Program-made: the position numbers and the translations under genes | Shown here: piece by piece, positions 10,882-18,588 of the stretch | Position numbering within the stretch: position 1 is the first letter of the stretch | Layout of the letters: each line of letters starts with the position of its first letter | Assembly (NCBI RefSeq): GCF_000379965.1 | Contig: NZ_KB904331.1 | Coordinates: forward strand, 124,001-188,000 | From: Hoylesella nanceiensis DSM 19126 = JCM 15639 | GTDB lineage: Bacteria > Bacteroidota > Bacteroidia > Bacteroidales > Bacteroidaceae | Direction of reading: 5' to 3' | DNA: 64,000 nucleotides | The notes under the pieces: generated by a model | The model's input: the letters and a program-made list of their open reading frames with translations, nothing else | Database searches by the model: none | What the model was told of the DNA's origin: nothing

Positions 10882-12135
10882 ATGGAAAAAGAAAAAATGA
10901 AGCTGCTTTTCTACCTCAAGAGAGGTACGCAGGACAAAAACGGGAAAAGTCCCATCATGGGACGCATCAGTATCGGTCGCTCAATGGTTCAGTTCAGTTG
11001 CAAATGTGCCTGTACACCCAATCTATGGGACAGTCGCAAACAAAGACTTGTGGGCAAGAGTGCTGAAGCCGTATCAGTAAACAACGAACTTGACCGACTG
11101 CAAGTAAGTGTCTGTAAAGTTTATGAGATGCTTTTAAAGAAGTCTAATGTTTCAGTAAGGGCAGAGCAGGTAAAGGAACTTGTTCTCGGGTTGAATAGCG
11201 GATCGCAGGGGCTGCTTCATCATACAGACGAGTATATCGACCGCTTCCGTGAGCGAGTGGGTATAGACCGCAGTGAAAGAAGACTGAAATGTCTGCTGCT
11301 CTTCCGTAAGCATCTGGCAAAATTTCTCAGACATCGCTACCGTGTGGACGATATTCCCGTGCAAAAAGCCGATACTGCCCTTATCAAAGACTTGGAGGAG
11401 TATTTTGCCAAAGAAAAGGGTTTTAAACTCAACACCTCAGCTGGTTATCTTACAATGCTGGCATCCCTACTCAAGGACCTGCACAAACGGCACATCATAG
11501 ACATCTATCCTTTCATCGCTCACTCTATCCGTTGGGACGTGGGTACACCCCGATACATCACAAGGGAGGAAGTAAACAGAATAGCAGCATTAAGCGATAA
11601 CGAACTGCAAGGCTACGAGCAGGTATCAAGGGATATGTTTCTCTTTTCGTGCTATACCGGTCTTTCCTATACGGATGTGTACCACCTCACGGCAGAGCAT
11701 ATCATCCACGAGTCTGGTATGAATTGGATACGAAAGCCGAGAGTGAAGACGGGCAACCTATGCCACATTCCGCTATTGCCCGAAGCATCCGCCATCATCG
11801 AGCGGTACAGGGGTATCCATACAAGGGCGTTCCGTCACGAACCGCCCAAAGGGTATCTGCTGCCCATACCGGGCTGCGATACGGTGAACATACACCTCAA
11901 AAAGATAGCACGGCTTTGCGGTATTCAGAAAACACTGACTTTTCACATGGCAAGGCATACCTTCGCATCGCAGATGACACTCTCTGAAGGCGTGTCTATC
12001 GAAAGCGTATCGAAAATGCTCGGACACAGCCAAATAAAGACCACACAGGTGTATGCAGAGACTTCTCCAGCGCGTGTCTTTCGGGATGTGGAGAAGATTC
12101 TCCCTCTCATCGCACAATATCGTTTAATCAACTAA
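10882..12135 (+). CDS. Tyrosine recombinase 1 of element 1
   Basis: A 417-residue phage-type integrase that breaks and rejoins DNA through a 3'-phosphotyrosine. I chose the ATG at 10882 (MEKEKMKLLFYLKRG) because the homologue in element 2 starts at the same place and upstream sequence looks non-coding. It has an N-terminal arm-binding/SAM-like region and a C-terminal catalytic domain: HMARHT (His-x-x-Arg), LGHSQIKTTQVYAE with the nucleophilic Tyr. The box I position reads CYTGLSYTDVYHL, so the usual first Arg is replaced by Ser. The CTnDOT integrase is known to lack the same Arg, so this does not mean it is inactive. The second integrase follows after 13 bases. The pair sits at the left element end and probably mediates integration and excision there. 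Confidence 0.9.
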   Translation: MEKEKMKLLFYLKRGTQDKNGKSPIMGRISIGRSMVQFSCKCACTPNLWDSRKQRLVGKSAEAVSVNNELDRLQVSVCKVYEMLLKKSNVSVRAEQVKELVLGLNSGSQGLLHHTDEYIDRFRERVGIDRSERRLKCLLLFRKHLAKFLRHRYRVDDIPVQKADTALIKDLEEYFAKEKGFKLNTSAGYLTMLASLLKDLHKRHIIDIYPFIAHSIRWDVGTPRYITREEVNRIAALSDNELQGYEQVSRDMFLFSCYTGLSYTDVYHLTAEHIIHESGMNWIRKPRVKTGNLCHIPLLPEASAIIERYRGIHTRAFRHEPPKGYLLPIPGCDTVNIHLKKIARLCGIQKTLTFHMARHTFASQMTLSEGVSIESVSKMLGHSQIKTTQVYAETSPARVFRDVEKILPLIAQYRLIN

Positions 12136-12148
12136 AAGTCCAAGAACA

Positions 12149-13468
12149 ATGAAAAGTACATTTTCAATTCTATTCTATATAGATAGAAGCAAGACAAGCG
12201 AAAGGAATGAATGCATTATCCGCTGCCGTATCACCTGCAATGGTGCGTCTGCTTCATTCTCAACAGGATTGCACACCTCTCCCGATGATTGGCAATCAAA
12301 GATAGGACGTATAAAAGTGGCAGCTAACAGAGCGAATGCCGTCAATCATCAACTGGACTCAATAGATAAACGACTTCACGCACTCTATGAACATACGTTA
12401 AGGGAAGAGAACTACATCACGGCAGAATACCTCAAAGAGCAGTATCTGCATCAAAACAAGCCCACCCCTACACTCATAGAGCTTTACCAAGCTGTCTGCG
12501 AAAGTAAGGAGGAATTGCAGGGCAAGACTATAGGAAAGGCTACCGTCAGGGCTTTTAGGGACAGCAAGAAGAGCTTTGTTCAATTTCTGAAAACAAGGAG
12601 GAATGAGGATTGTCTTCCCAAAGAAGCCGACAAGGACCTAATAGAAAGCTACCGTCTGTTCATGCTTAGTGACTTAGGAAACAAGGAGAGCACCGTCTCC
12701 AACCGTCTGCGCCACCTGCATCAGGTTATTAGAAAGGCACAGCAGGAGCGATATATCCGTGAAGACCCTTTTGAACTGATAGACATTGAAACGCCCACCT
12801 ACGAGCGCAATGCCCTCACTTCTGACGATTTACACAAACTTCTCTCATATCGTCCTCACCGCTCGGTGGACAACCATTGTAGGCTCATCTTCCTCTTGGG
12901 CTGTTTTACGGGGTTAGCTTTTTCTGATTTAAAGAAACTCCGAATGGACGATGTTTACACACTTGACGATGGGCGCAGGTACATATCGCTCTGTCGCACA
13001 AAAACTCAGAACAGAAGCATTGTTCCTTTATTGCCCATTGCCGAAGAGATACTCACCATTGTCAACGATGGACGAAAGGAGGGTTTGCTCTTTCGTGAGT
13101 TCCCCACGAATAGCCATTTCAACCGCAAGATAAGGGACATCATCATCAAGGCTGGACTCCCATCTCATACCGAAGCCACCTCGCACACGGCACGACATAC
13201 CTTTGCAACGACCATCTGTTTGGAGAACGGCTTGCCGATAGAAACCGTCAGTAAGATGCTCGGACACCGCTTCATTTCAACCACCGAACTCTATGCAAAG
13301 GTTAGCAAGAGTAAGATTGCACGGGAAATGCAGCCACTCATAGGTAGCAACACCACAAGGGAACTGCGAAAGGCCCTGCGTGTCTGTCCGCCAAGAAAGC
13401 CAAGCGGAGGACAAGCAACTTTTCCTTTGACAGCAAAGCAACCATCATTGAATATCAATGCTAAATGA
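12149..13468 (+). CDS. Tyrosine recombinase 2 of element 1
   Basis: A 439-residue tyrosine recombinase encoded in tandem with the first. The N-terminus starts with MKSTFSILFYIDRSK, typical of Bacteroidetes integrases. The catalytic domain carries HTARHTFATT, LGHRFISTTELYAKV with the Tyr nucleophile, and CFTGLAFSDLKKL, where Ala stands at the usual first Arg. The paired arrangement is repeated in element 2, and the two proteins may act together. Its last codons overlap the upstream in-frame extension of the DUF1896 gene. Confidence 0.9.
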   Translation: MKSTFSILFYIDRSKTSERNECIIRCRITCNGASASFSTGLHTSPDDWQSKIGRIKVAANRANAVNHQLDSIDKRLHALYEHTLREENYITAEYLKEQYLHQNKPTPTLIELYQAVCESKEELQGKTIGKATVRAFRDSKKSFVQFLKTRRNEDCLPKEADKDLIESYRLFMLSDLGNKESTVSNRLRHLHQVIRKAQQERYIREDPFELIDIETPTYERNALTSDDLHKLLSYRPHRSVDNHCRLIFLLGCFTGLAFSDLKKLRMDDVYTLDDGRRYISLCRTKTQNRSIVPLLPIAEEILTIVNDGRKEGLLFREFPTNSHFNRKIRDIIIKAGLPSHTEATSHTARHTFATTICLENGLPIETVSKMLGHRFISTTELYAKVSKSKIAREMQPLIGSNTTRELRKALRVCPPRKPSGGQATFPLTAKQPSLNINAK

Positions 13469-13482
13469 AGATGAAGATAAAG

Positions 13483-13944
13483 ATGAAACAGCACAACAAA
13501 CAGGAACTTTCCTATTTTCGGTTGAAATTAAGAAGTTATATGAGTGAGCATCACCCCGAAAGATTGCACGACACGGAGTTTATCACCGCTCGGGCTGATA
13601 TGGCTCTTACCACCTACTGCGATGCTGTAGTGCAGGGATTCACGCACCCCGAAGCGGAGAGCATAGCAAGTGAGGTATTGTATCAAGGTTTGCACTTTTC
13701 CAAGTACGACACGCTTGTTTCTGTCTTGGAGAACGAGTTTGAGAGGGAACTGCCTGCACCGCTCCCAGAGAAGCTTGCACCCATATTGTTGTCGAACAAG
13801 GCTGTTCAAGCCACATTCGACAAGTTCGGTTTGACGGACACATTTGCTTCTGACGAGCAATACGACCGTCTTTACACCGAACTCACAGGCACGATAGTGC
13901 TGCTTACCAAGAGCAATCATTTGCCAATAGTCGGTCAGACGTAG
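13483..13944 (+). CDS. DUF1896 family protein
   Basis: About 153 residues, rich in Leu, Glu and Tyr, no membrane segment. I recognise the family (DUF1896) from Bacteroidetes integrative elements; its function is unknown. The ATG at 13483 (MKQHNKQELSYF) is preferred over 13465 because the near-identical copy in element 2 starts at the equivalent point (MKEHNKQELSYF). The two copies differ by only a handful of substitutions, so the chassis of the two elements is recently related. It is cotranscribed with the integrases and followed by a strong terminator. Confidence 0.85.
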   Translation: MKQHNKQELSYFRLKLRSYMSEHHPERLHDTEFITARADMALTTYCDAVVQGFTHPEAESIASEVLYQGLHFSKYDTLVSVLENEFERELPAPLPEKLAPILLSNKAVQATFDKFGLTDTFASDEQYDRLYTELTGTIVLLTKSNHLPIVGQT

Positions 13945-14051
13945 GGGTAAGTCCAAAGGCGTTGTAAGCAAAGGCACACGCAAAGTCCCTGATGCCGTTT
14001 CTTATCGTGCAAAGGTACAACGGCAGCTAATCTGCCCTGACAAGGTCAAGT

Positions 14052-14091
14052 CCTGCGGATGGAGAGAAGAATCTCCACCGCAGGATTTTTC
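14052..14091 (+). terminator. Terminator of integrase-DUF1896 operon (element 1)
   Basis: CCTGCGGATGGAGA pairs with TCTCCACCGCAGG around a six-base loop, followed by ATTTTT. It is a near-perfect rho-independent terminator about 110 bases after the DUF1896 stop. The same hairpin is conserved on the other strand in element 2 (45306-45345). Confidence 0.85.
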
Positions 14092-14214
14092 TGTTTCAAG
14101 TTGGTATTGCCTTTTTCAATAGCCATGCGGTTGTATTCATCTCTCCCAACCTTGCAGGGCAGGGCTCCCGTAGAGAGTATAGGCACGACAAGAATACGGC
14201 ATACTCAGGCTCTT

Positions 14215-14430
14215 TGGACGCAAGGCGTAACAACCAACAACAGATAGGACTGACGATAATACGGACTATCTGTTGTTGGTACAATTTATTGTCATGACTA
14301 TCTGTTGTCATGACTATCTGTTGTCAAAACTATATATAGTCAAAATAATCTATCGATAAAACTATCTATCGATAGTTCTACATATCGATTTGTCGAACTA
14401 TCGAACTGTCGAAAGAATAATTGCTATGTG
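14215..14430. repeat. Short-repeat block of element 1
   Basis: A non-coding block made of interleaved direct and inverted repeats: CTATCTGTTGT (several copies), GTCATGACTATCTGTTGTC, TATCGATAG/CTATCTATCGATAG and TCGAACTATCGAACTGTCG. An almost identical block lies in element 2 at 44990-45160 in the opposite orientation. Conservation in both elements points to a functional site, for example a replication origin, a recombination-control site or a regulator-binding array; the sequence alone does not say which. The rest of 13945-14647 has no convincing gene. Confidence 0.6.
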
Positions 14431-14559
14431 ATAAAAGAAAAGAGCCGGCACCTCATCTCATTACCGCAATAATGCAGACTGATTTCCTTTGCTTTTTCTC
14501 TTGTTTTCCTGACATTTCCCTGCTTTTCCTCATTTCTTGCAGCGGTGCTTCCGAGGATT

Positions 14560-14567
14560 TACTTTTG
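14560..14567 (+). promoter_or_regulatory. -7 promoter motif for the HTH pair (element 1)
   Basis: TACTTTTG fits TAnnTTTG and lies about 80 bases upstream of the first HTH gene. The motif and its surroundings are conserved in element 2 (minus strand, 44845-44852). Confidence 0.5.
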
Positions 14568-14647
14568 CACTCGATAAGTACGGCAATGGACTGCATAACA
14601 GTTTGTTTGCCGAGTAACAATAAAGTAATCAAAACAAAATTAAGGCA

Positions 14648-14917
14648 ATGAAACTCATTATCATCGACCGCAAAGCGTGGGAGCGGCTCTGCTCCGAATT
14701 TGCAGACTTTATCCACAGTATTGAACAGCTTATCGGCAATCCGCCCGAAACGGACGAATGGCTCGACAATGAAGCCGTATGCCGCAGGCTCGGCATCAGC
14801 AAACGCACCCTGCAATCATACAGAGATACGGGGAAAATCCCTTTCTCAATGATTGGACATAAGTGCTATTACAAAGAAAGCGACATCACGGAATTACTGA
14901 ACGCAAAAAGTGAATGA
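14648..14917 (+). CDS. Small helix-turn-helix (excisionase-like) protein A
   Basis: An 89-residue protein with a MerR/excisionase-like helix-turn-helix in its C-terminal half (WLDNEAVCRRLGISKRTLQSYRDTGKIPF, then a YKESDITELL tail). Such proteins in Bacteroidetes integrative elements act as recombination directionality factors or regulators. Paired with protein B 3 bases downstream; near-identical to the protein encoded at 44495-44764. Which of the two is the excisionase cannot be told from sequence. Confidence 0.85.
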   Translation: MKLIIIDRKAWERLCSEFADFIHSIEQLIGNPPETDEWLDNEAVCRRLGISKRTLQSYRDTGKIPFSMIGHKCYYKESDITELLNAKSE

Positions 14918-14920
14918 ACT

Positions 14921-15232
14921 ATGACAGAGAACGAAATCATTACACAGCAAGACCCTCAGATGCAGTTGTTTTCACAACTGATGGAAGGAATATTGAAGAA
15001 ATTGGAGCGGTATTGCGCTACTGCCCGTCCGATGTTGGGTGGAGAGGTTTACCTGACAGGCGAGGAGGTGTGCAAACTTTTACGGTTGAGTCCTCGCACA
15101 CTTCAGGACTATCGGGACAATGGCACGATTGCCTATTTCAAAATCGGAGGAAAGATACTCTACAGGCAGAGCGACATACAAGCTATGCTTGAAAGGCATT
15201 ATAATCCAATACCGCAAACAGGTAAGTTATGA
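14921..15232 (+). CDS. Small helix-turn-helix (excisionase-like) protein B
   Basis: A 103-residue protein: an N-terminal helix (residues 1-40) and an excisionase-type HTH (LTGEEVCKLLRLSPRTLQDYRDNG followed by FKIGGKILYRQSDIQAML). It starts 3 bases after protein A and shares its architecture, probably an old duplication. Near-identical to the protein at 44177-44491. Expected to bind DNA at the element ends or at its own promoter. In element 2 the DUF3408 gene follows directly; here that gene is missing. Confidence 0.85.
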   Translation: MTENEIITQQDPQMQLFSQLMEGILKKLERYCATARPMLGGEVYLTGEEVCKLLRLSPRTLQDYRDNGTIAYFKIGGKILYRQSDIQAMLERHYNPIPQTGKL

Positions 15233-15234
15233 GT

Positions 15235-15415
15235 TAAGTTAAGAACTCAGTCGCGACTTAAGTCAAATGGTCAGTTATGACTTTGGTCAAGAAATTAGTT
15301 TCGACCTAAGTCAAAATTAACTTTAGTCAAAAATATGTCAGCTCATAAAGTCAGTAAGTCAAGAAATTAGTCTAAACTTATCTCTTGACTTACTTCTTGA
15401 ACTTTGAACTCTCGT
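15235..15415. repeat. AAGTCA-rich degenerate repeat array
   Basis: About ten degenerate copies of AAGTCAA, TAGTCAA or the complement TTGACTTA lie in 180 bases, including two longer units GTCAAGAAATTAGT. Spacing is irregular, so it is not a CRISPR. It sits where element 2 carries its DUF3408 gene. It may be an iteron-like or protein-binding array, or slippage debris from a deletion. Confidence 0.45.
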
Positions 15416-15487
15416 CTATCAAAAGCACCCCAGAAAGGTTACTTTATGGAACATAACAAACTATCTCTTTCTTTATACTGGCAAGGT

Positions 15488-15570
15488 GTGTCTTTGTACC
15501 ACAAACTGCCATTTGTACCACAAAGACCCTTGCCCCGAAAGGGGGATTAAATCACTCCAAAGTCGTGATT
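15488..15570. other. oriT-like block (element 1)
   Basis: Contains TTTGTACCACAAA twice in direct orientation, a CCCCGAAAGGGG hairpin and the inverted repeat AATCAC...GTGATT. It lies immediately upstream of the mobA remnant. The same block precedes mobA in element 2 (43500-43575). Position and repeats suggest a transfer origin, but no nic site can be proven. Confidence 0.45.
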
Positions 15571-15578
15571 AGATAGCA

Positions 15579-15643
15579 ATGAAAAGACAGAAATGCAAGA
15601 AGCCTGATGGCAGACATACCACTTGTCCATAATGGGAAAGATG
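15579..15643 (+). pseudogene. 5' remnant of mobilisation gene mobA
   Basis: The first 17 codons (MKRQKCKKPDGRHTTCP) align with the start of the mob gene in element 2 (MKRKKTNKPDGRCATSQ). A stop at 15630-15632 interrupts it, after which the frame briefly continues as WERWH (WDRWH in element 2). Homology is then lost at about 15644, where an ATPase remnant begins. The mob function of this element is therefore dead. Confidence 0.75.
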
Positions 15644-16159
15644 GCACTCCTGCGTGCTGCTGATAAAAGGGCATTCAACTATGTAGAGGAACTGTATGAA
15701 CCCAGCCACCTACTGGAGATTGTTCTCAATAAGTTAAAGACTGAGTACAGACGTTACCTCGTGTGTGGCGGTATGCCCGAGGCTGTAGAGCAGGTATTGT
15801 AGGATATTCTCGACCTCTACAAACTTGACTTTGCCAAGTACACTACACCGAGGGATATTCTTCGCATCCATGCCATCTGCTACTCGCTTCCCTCGCAGCT
15901 TGCCAAAGAAAATCGAAAGTTCATTTTCAAGGTCGTGAAGCCAGGTGCACGGTCAAAGGACTATAAGGACGCACTGCTCTGGCTAGAAAATGCCGGTATG
16001 ATTTACAGGGTATTCAACATCACCAAGCCCGGACTTCCTGTTTCTGCCTATGCGGATCCGTCGGCATTCAAAGTATATGCCTGTGGCTGTGGATTGCTTC
16101 GCAGATTGGCAGATTGGTTAAGTAAATTCTTGCCTATGGAGTTGGGTATTGTATTTTGA
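15644..16159 (+). pseudogene. Remnant of AAA/DUF4143 ATP-binding protein
   Basis: One reading frame with an internal stop (near 15801) encodes the C-terminal half of an AAA_14/DUF4143-type ATPase. Recognisable parts are YLVCGGMPEAVEQV, then DILDLYKLDFAKY, SLPSQLAKENRKFIFKVV, KDYKDALLWLENAGMIYRV and KPGLPVSAYADPSAFKVY. The Walker A half is missing and the end is frameshifted. These proteins are widespread in Bacteroidetes and usually of unknown role. It is debris fused to the mobA remnant by a deletion. Confidence 0.75.
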
Positions 16160-16199
16160 CCCACTTTTGGGCTCAAAACCAGTAATGTAAAATAAAATT

Positions 16200-16454
16200 G
16201 GGTCTTCAGGAATTTGGAGTGATAGTGTTTAATATCTGATTATCAATAACATTTATAATTTATATACTTTTATATCCCCTTTGTTTACTGATATTAAAGA
16301 ATACAAAGTACTAATTTAAAGGTTACGAAAGTTGTTGTTGTATCACATGGGTTATACACGATACAAAACGCTTATAATGAACTATTTACAAATTTTCTTT
16401 ACTAACAAGTGGCATAAAGAACATCATCGCATCACTCCAAATTCCGGAAGAGCC
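16200..16454. mobile_element. MITE with ISL3-like ends
   Basis: A 255-bp AT-rich element with imperfect terminal inverted repeats: left GGGTCTTCAGGAATTTGG, right (reverse complement) GGCTCTTCCGGAATTTGG, continuing as AGTGAT on both sides. It is flanked by perfect 8-bp direct repeats ATAAAATT at 16192-16199 and 16455-16462. Ends starting GGCTCTT and 8-bp target duplications are typical of the ISL3 family, and a truncated ISL3 transposase lies in the same element at 30858. No coding capacity, so it depends on a transposase in trans. Confidence 0.8.
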
Positions 16455-16457
16455 ATA

Positions 16458-16501
16458 AAATTCCGTGATGATTATCCTAATCGGAAATCGCCACGGAATT
16501 T
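16458..16501. other. Stem-loop AAATTCCGTG/CACGGAATTT
   Basis: A perfect 10-bp inverted repeat with a 24-base loop, followed by TTTGAG. The left arm overlaps the right target duplication of the ISL3-like MITE. It could be a weak terminator or part of an older insertion-sequence end, since CCCACTTTTGACCC-like sequences lie on both sides (near 16160 and 16510). Confidence 0.4.
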
Positions 16502-16599
16502 TTGAGTCTCCCCACTTTTGACCCATCCGTTCAATTCACATACAAGGTCATTTTCTAACAAAGTAGATTTTACAATATTTTACTTATTTTACTTTTCCT

Positions 16600-16763
16600 G
16601 TAACTATTCAGCGATAATAAACGTTGAATATCAAGAGCTTATAAACTTAACATTGTGGCAAAAAGGCTCGAAATGACATTCTTTATTAGAATTTGTCTGT
16701 ATGTCTTTATGTAACATACTGATAATCAATAATAGTTTATAAACCTTATCGCTGAATAGTTAC
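16600..16763. mobile_element. MITE with IS66-like ends and 8-bp target duplication
   Basis: A 164-bp element bounded by a perfect 18-bp inverted repeat, GTAACTATTCAGCGATAA at 16600-16617 and its complement at 16746-16763. It is flanked by perfect 8-bp direct repeats CTTTTCCT at 16592-16599 and 16764-16771. Ends beginning GTAA with 8-bp duplications match the IS66 family. No open reading frame. It inserted about 140 bp upstream of the reverse transcriptase gene and could affect its expression. Confidence 0.85.
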
Positions 16764-16837
16764 CTTTTCCTTCCGTAAAAACACTAGAAAAAGCATTTTT
16801 TCTTTAATGATTATACTAAAGTGTAAAAATAATATGT

Positions 16838-16845
16838 TATCTTTG
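16838..16845 (+). promoter_or_regulatory. -7 promoter motif for the RT operon
   Basis: TATCTTTG fits the Bacteroidetes -7 consensus TAnnTTTG, 60 bases upstream of the RT start. No good TTTG -33 box is seen at 19-21 bases further upstream. It lies downstream of both MITEs, so the operon should keep this promoter. Confidence 0.55.
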
Positions 16846-16905
16846 TGTCCAAGAAGTGACAAATCTAATCGAGGATATTTTCTCTAGTACATCTTACTCT
16901 CTTAT

Positions 16906-18579
16906 ATGGCAAAAAATATACTATCGCTCACATTTTCAGAAGTATTTGATTTCTTTATGAAATCGGAACAGTATCACGGTTTTGAACTGCCAGAATACTT
17001 CACATTTGACAAAGTTCTTGAATTCGTCCAAAAAACTGTTGGAGACACCCTATATGAGGAATGTCTTCAAAATAATTTTTTACCAGAAAATCTATCTGAT
17101 GTTAACTTAGATATTTTACTTAATAAAGACGGACATTACGCTGTACGTCCTATTATACTTGCCAATCCTTTTCTCTATTATTTTTTGGTACGTGAAGTGT
17201 GTAATGAAAATAATTGGAATGTAGTGAAGAATCTATTTGATGAGTTTACTGTACCACACATAACATCTTGTGCCATACCTATAGTTAGAGCAGAAAAAGA
17301 ACCATTCCATAATTCTACAACCATCATGAACTGGTGGTATAGTATGGAACAGCGTGCCATAGAGTTATCTTTGGAATATCGCTACATGTTTATGACTGAC
17401 ATCACGAACTGCTACGGGTCGGTAAATCCACAAGCTTTTGATTGGGCATTTCAGTTGAAAGACACACAACATGCAAGAACAGAGAAAAGTAATATAGCTA
17501 ACAACATTCAGAGGTACCTTCGAGCTTTTCAGGAAGGCCGAAATATGGGCATACCACAAGGAAGCGCCATTTTTGACTTTGTTGGCGAAATCATACTCGG
17601 CTATTCAGATCTTTTGCTTCACGAAGCATTGCAGACTAAAGCCAAGGTCTACGAAAATGAGGGTAAGTCCTTTCCTTCTTACGAGATTATACGCTATCGT
17701 GATGACTATCGAGTGTTCTGCAATGACAAGAACGCCCTCGAGAACATTTCTTATACCCTACAGAATGTTCTTGAACGTCTCAACTTTCGAATGAATAGTA
17801 GTAAGACAAAGATTAGTGACAGCATTGTTACGGATGCTGTAAAAACAGACAAGCTCGCCTACATCTATAACACTCCTATCTTCAACAAAAAAGGATGTGA
17901 CTTTGACAGTTTCGAAAAGTACCTACTGTATATTTTGATATTTTCACGTCAATATCCAGACTGTGGTTCTCTAAAGACTATGCTTTCTGATATTGATAAT
18001 AGAATTGAGCAATGGCTTAATCCAAAGATGTCTGATATGAAAACTGAAAATATTAAGTGGGAGGACGTAAATCTTGATGAAGAACCAAAAGAGAATACGG
18101 AAGAGGAGAATGTCTTCTCAACCATAAAGACATATAAACGAATTAGACACATCCCTGGAGGTAGTGTGCGTGCAATGATAGCTGTCTGTACCCAGATTGC
18201 CCTTGAAAATGTAGGTTGTGCTCACTATGCCCTACGTATTATCAGTCGCCTGATAGATTCCCTTAAGGATGCAAATGAGAAAAGTTCTATTATAGACTTG
18301 GTATATCACAAATTATGTGACCAACCAAACTCTCAGTATAATCAGCTTTGGCTTCAAAATATGACTTACTCCCAAGATGCAAAGCATGGAAAATCTCCTT
18401 ATACCCTGCGTCTTTGTAAGCTAGTTGCAGGTAAAGATGTTAAATCATTGTGGAACAACAATTGGATTAAATCAGAATATGCTTCAAATCTTCCGTATAA
18501 TAGTATTGTGGATAAGGAAGTCTTGAGGAATGTAACCCCTGTTATTGTATTTAGAGAAACACGAATTTACAATGAGTAA
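16906..18579 (+). CDS. Reverse transcriptase, defence-associated (unknown group)
   Basis: A 557-residue RNA-directed DNA polymerase. The RT core spans about residues 150-340: FMTDITNCYGSV with the first catalytic Asp near 165, NMGIPQGSAIFDF at 214-225, and IRYRDDYRVF with the YxDD-type pair at 264-267. The thumb region and a C-terminal extension of ~200 residues with no recognised domain follow. It lacks an HNH endonuclease and an obvious maturase domain, so it is not an ordinary group II intron RT. No msr-msd-like structure was found upstream, arguing against a retron. Length and motif style resemble the 'unknown group' RTs known from anti-phage systems (DRT). It is the first gene of a tightly spaced operon with S1, helicase and DarT-like genes, and is AT-rich compared with the backbone. 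Confidence 0.85.
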   Translation: MAKNILSLTFSEVFDFFMKSEQYHGFELPEYFTFDKVLEFVQKTVGDTLYEECLQNNFLPENLSDVNLDILLNKDGHYAVRPIILANPFLYYFLVREVCNENNWNVVKNLFDEFTVPHITSCAIPIVRAEKEPFHNSTTIMNWWYSMEQRAIELSLEYRYMFMTDITNCYGSVNPQAFDWAFQLKDTQHARTEKSNIANNIQRYLRAFQEGRNMGIPQGSAIFDFVGEIILGYSDLLLHEALQTKAKVYENEGKSFPSYEIIRYRDDYRVFCNDKNALENISYTLQNVLERLNFRMNSSKTKISDSIVTDAVKTDKLAYIYNTPIFNKKGCDFDSFEKYLLYILIFSRQYPDCGSLKTMLSDIDNRIEQWLNPKMSDMKTENIKWEDVNLDEEPKENTEEENVFSTIKTYKRIRHIPGGSVRAMIAVCTQIALENVGCAHYALRIISRLIDSLKDANEKSSIIDLVYHKLCDQPNSQYNQLWLQNMTYSQDAKHGKSPYTLRLCKLVAGKDVKSLWNNNWIKSEYASNLPYNSIVDKEVLRNVTPVIVFRETRIYNE

Positions 18580-18588
18580 AAAGTTATT

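Noticed and set aside
14914-15192. Alternative frame overlapping HTH protein B
   Set aside because: The plus-one frame at 14921 has a proper HTH motif and a near-identical homologue in element 2; the alternative has neither.
15235-15415. CRISPR array
   Set aside because: Repeats are only 6-8 bases, in both orientations, with irregular spacing and no spacers or cas genes.
16592-16905. Retron msr-msd or RT-associated ncRNA upstream of the RT
   Set aside because: The only strong inverted repeat there is explained by a MITE with target duplications, and the remaining 134 bases show no convincing structure. A structured RNA cannot be excluded by eye.
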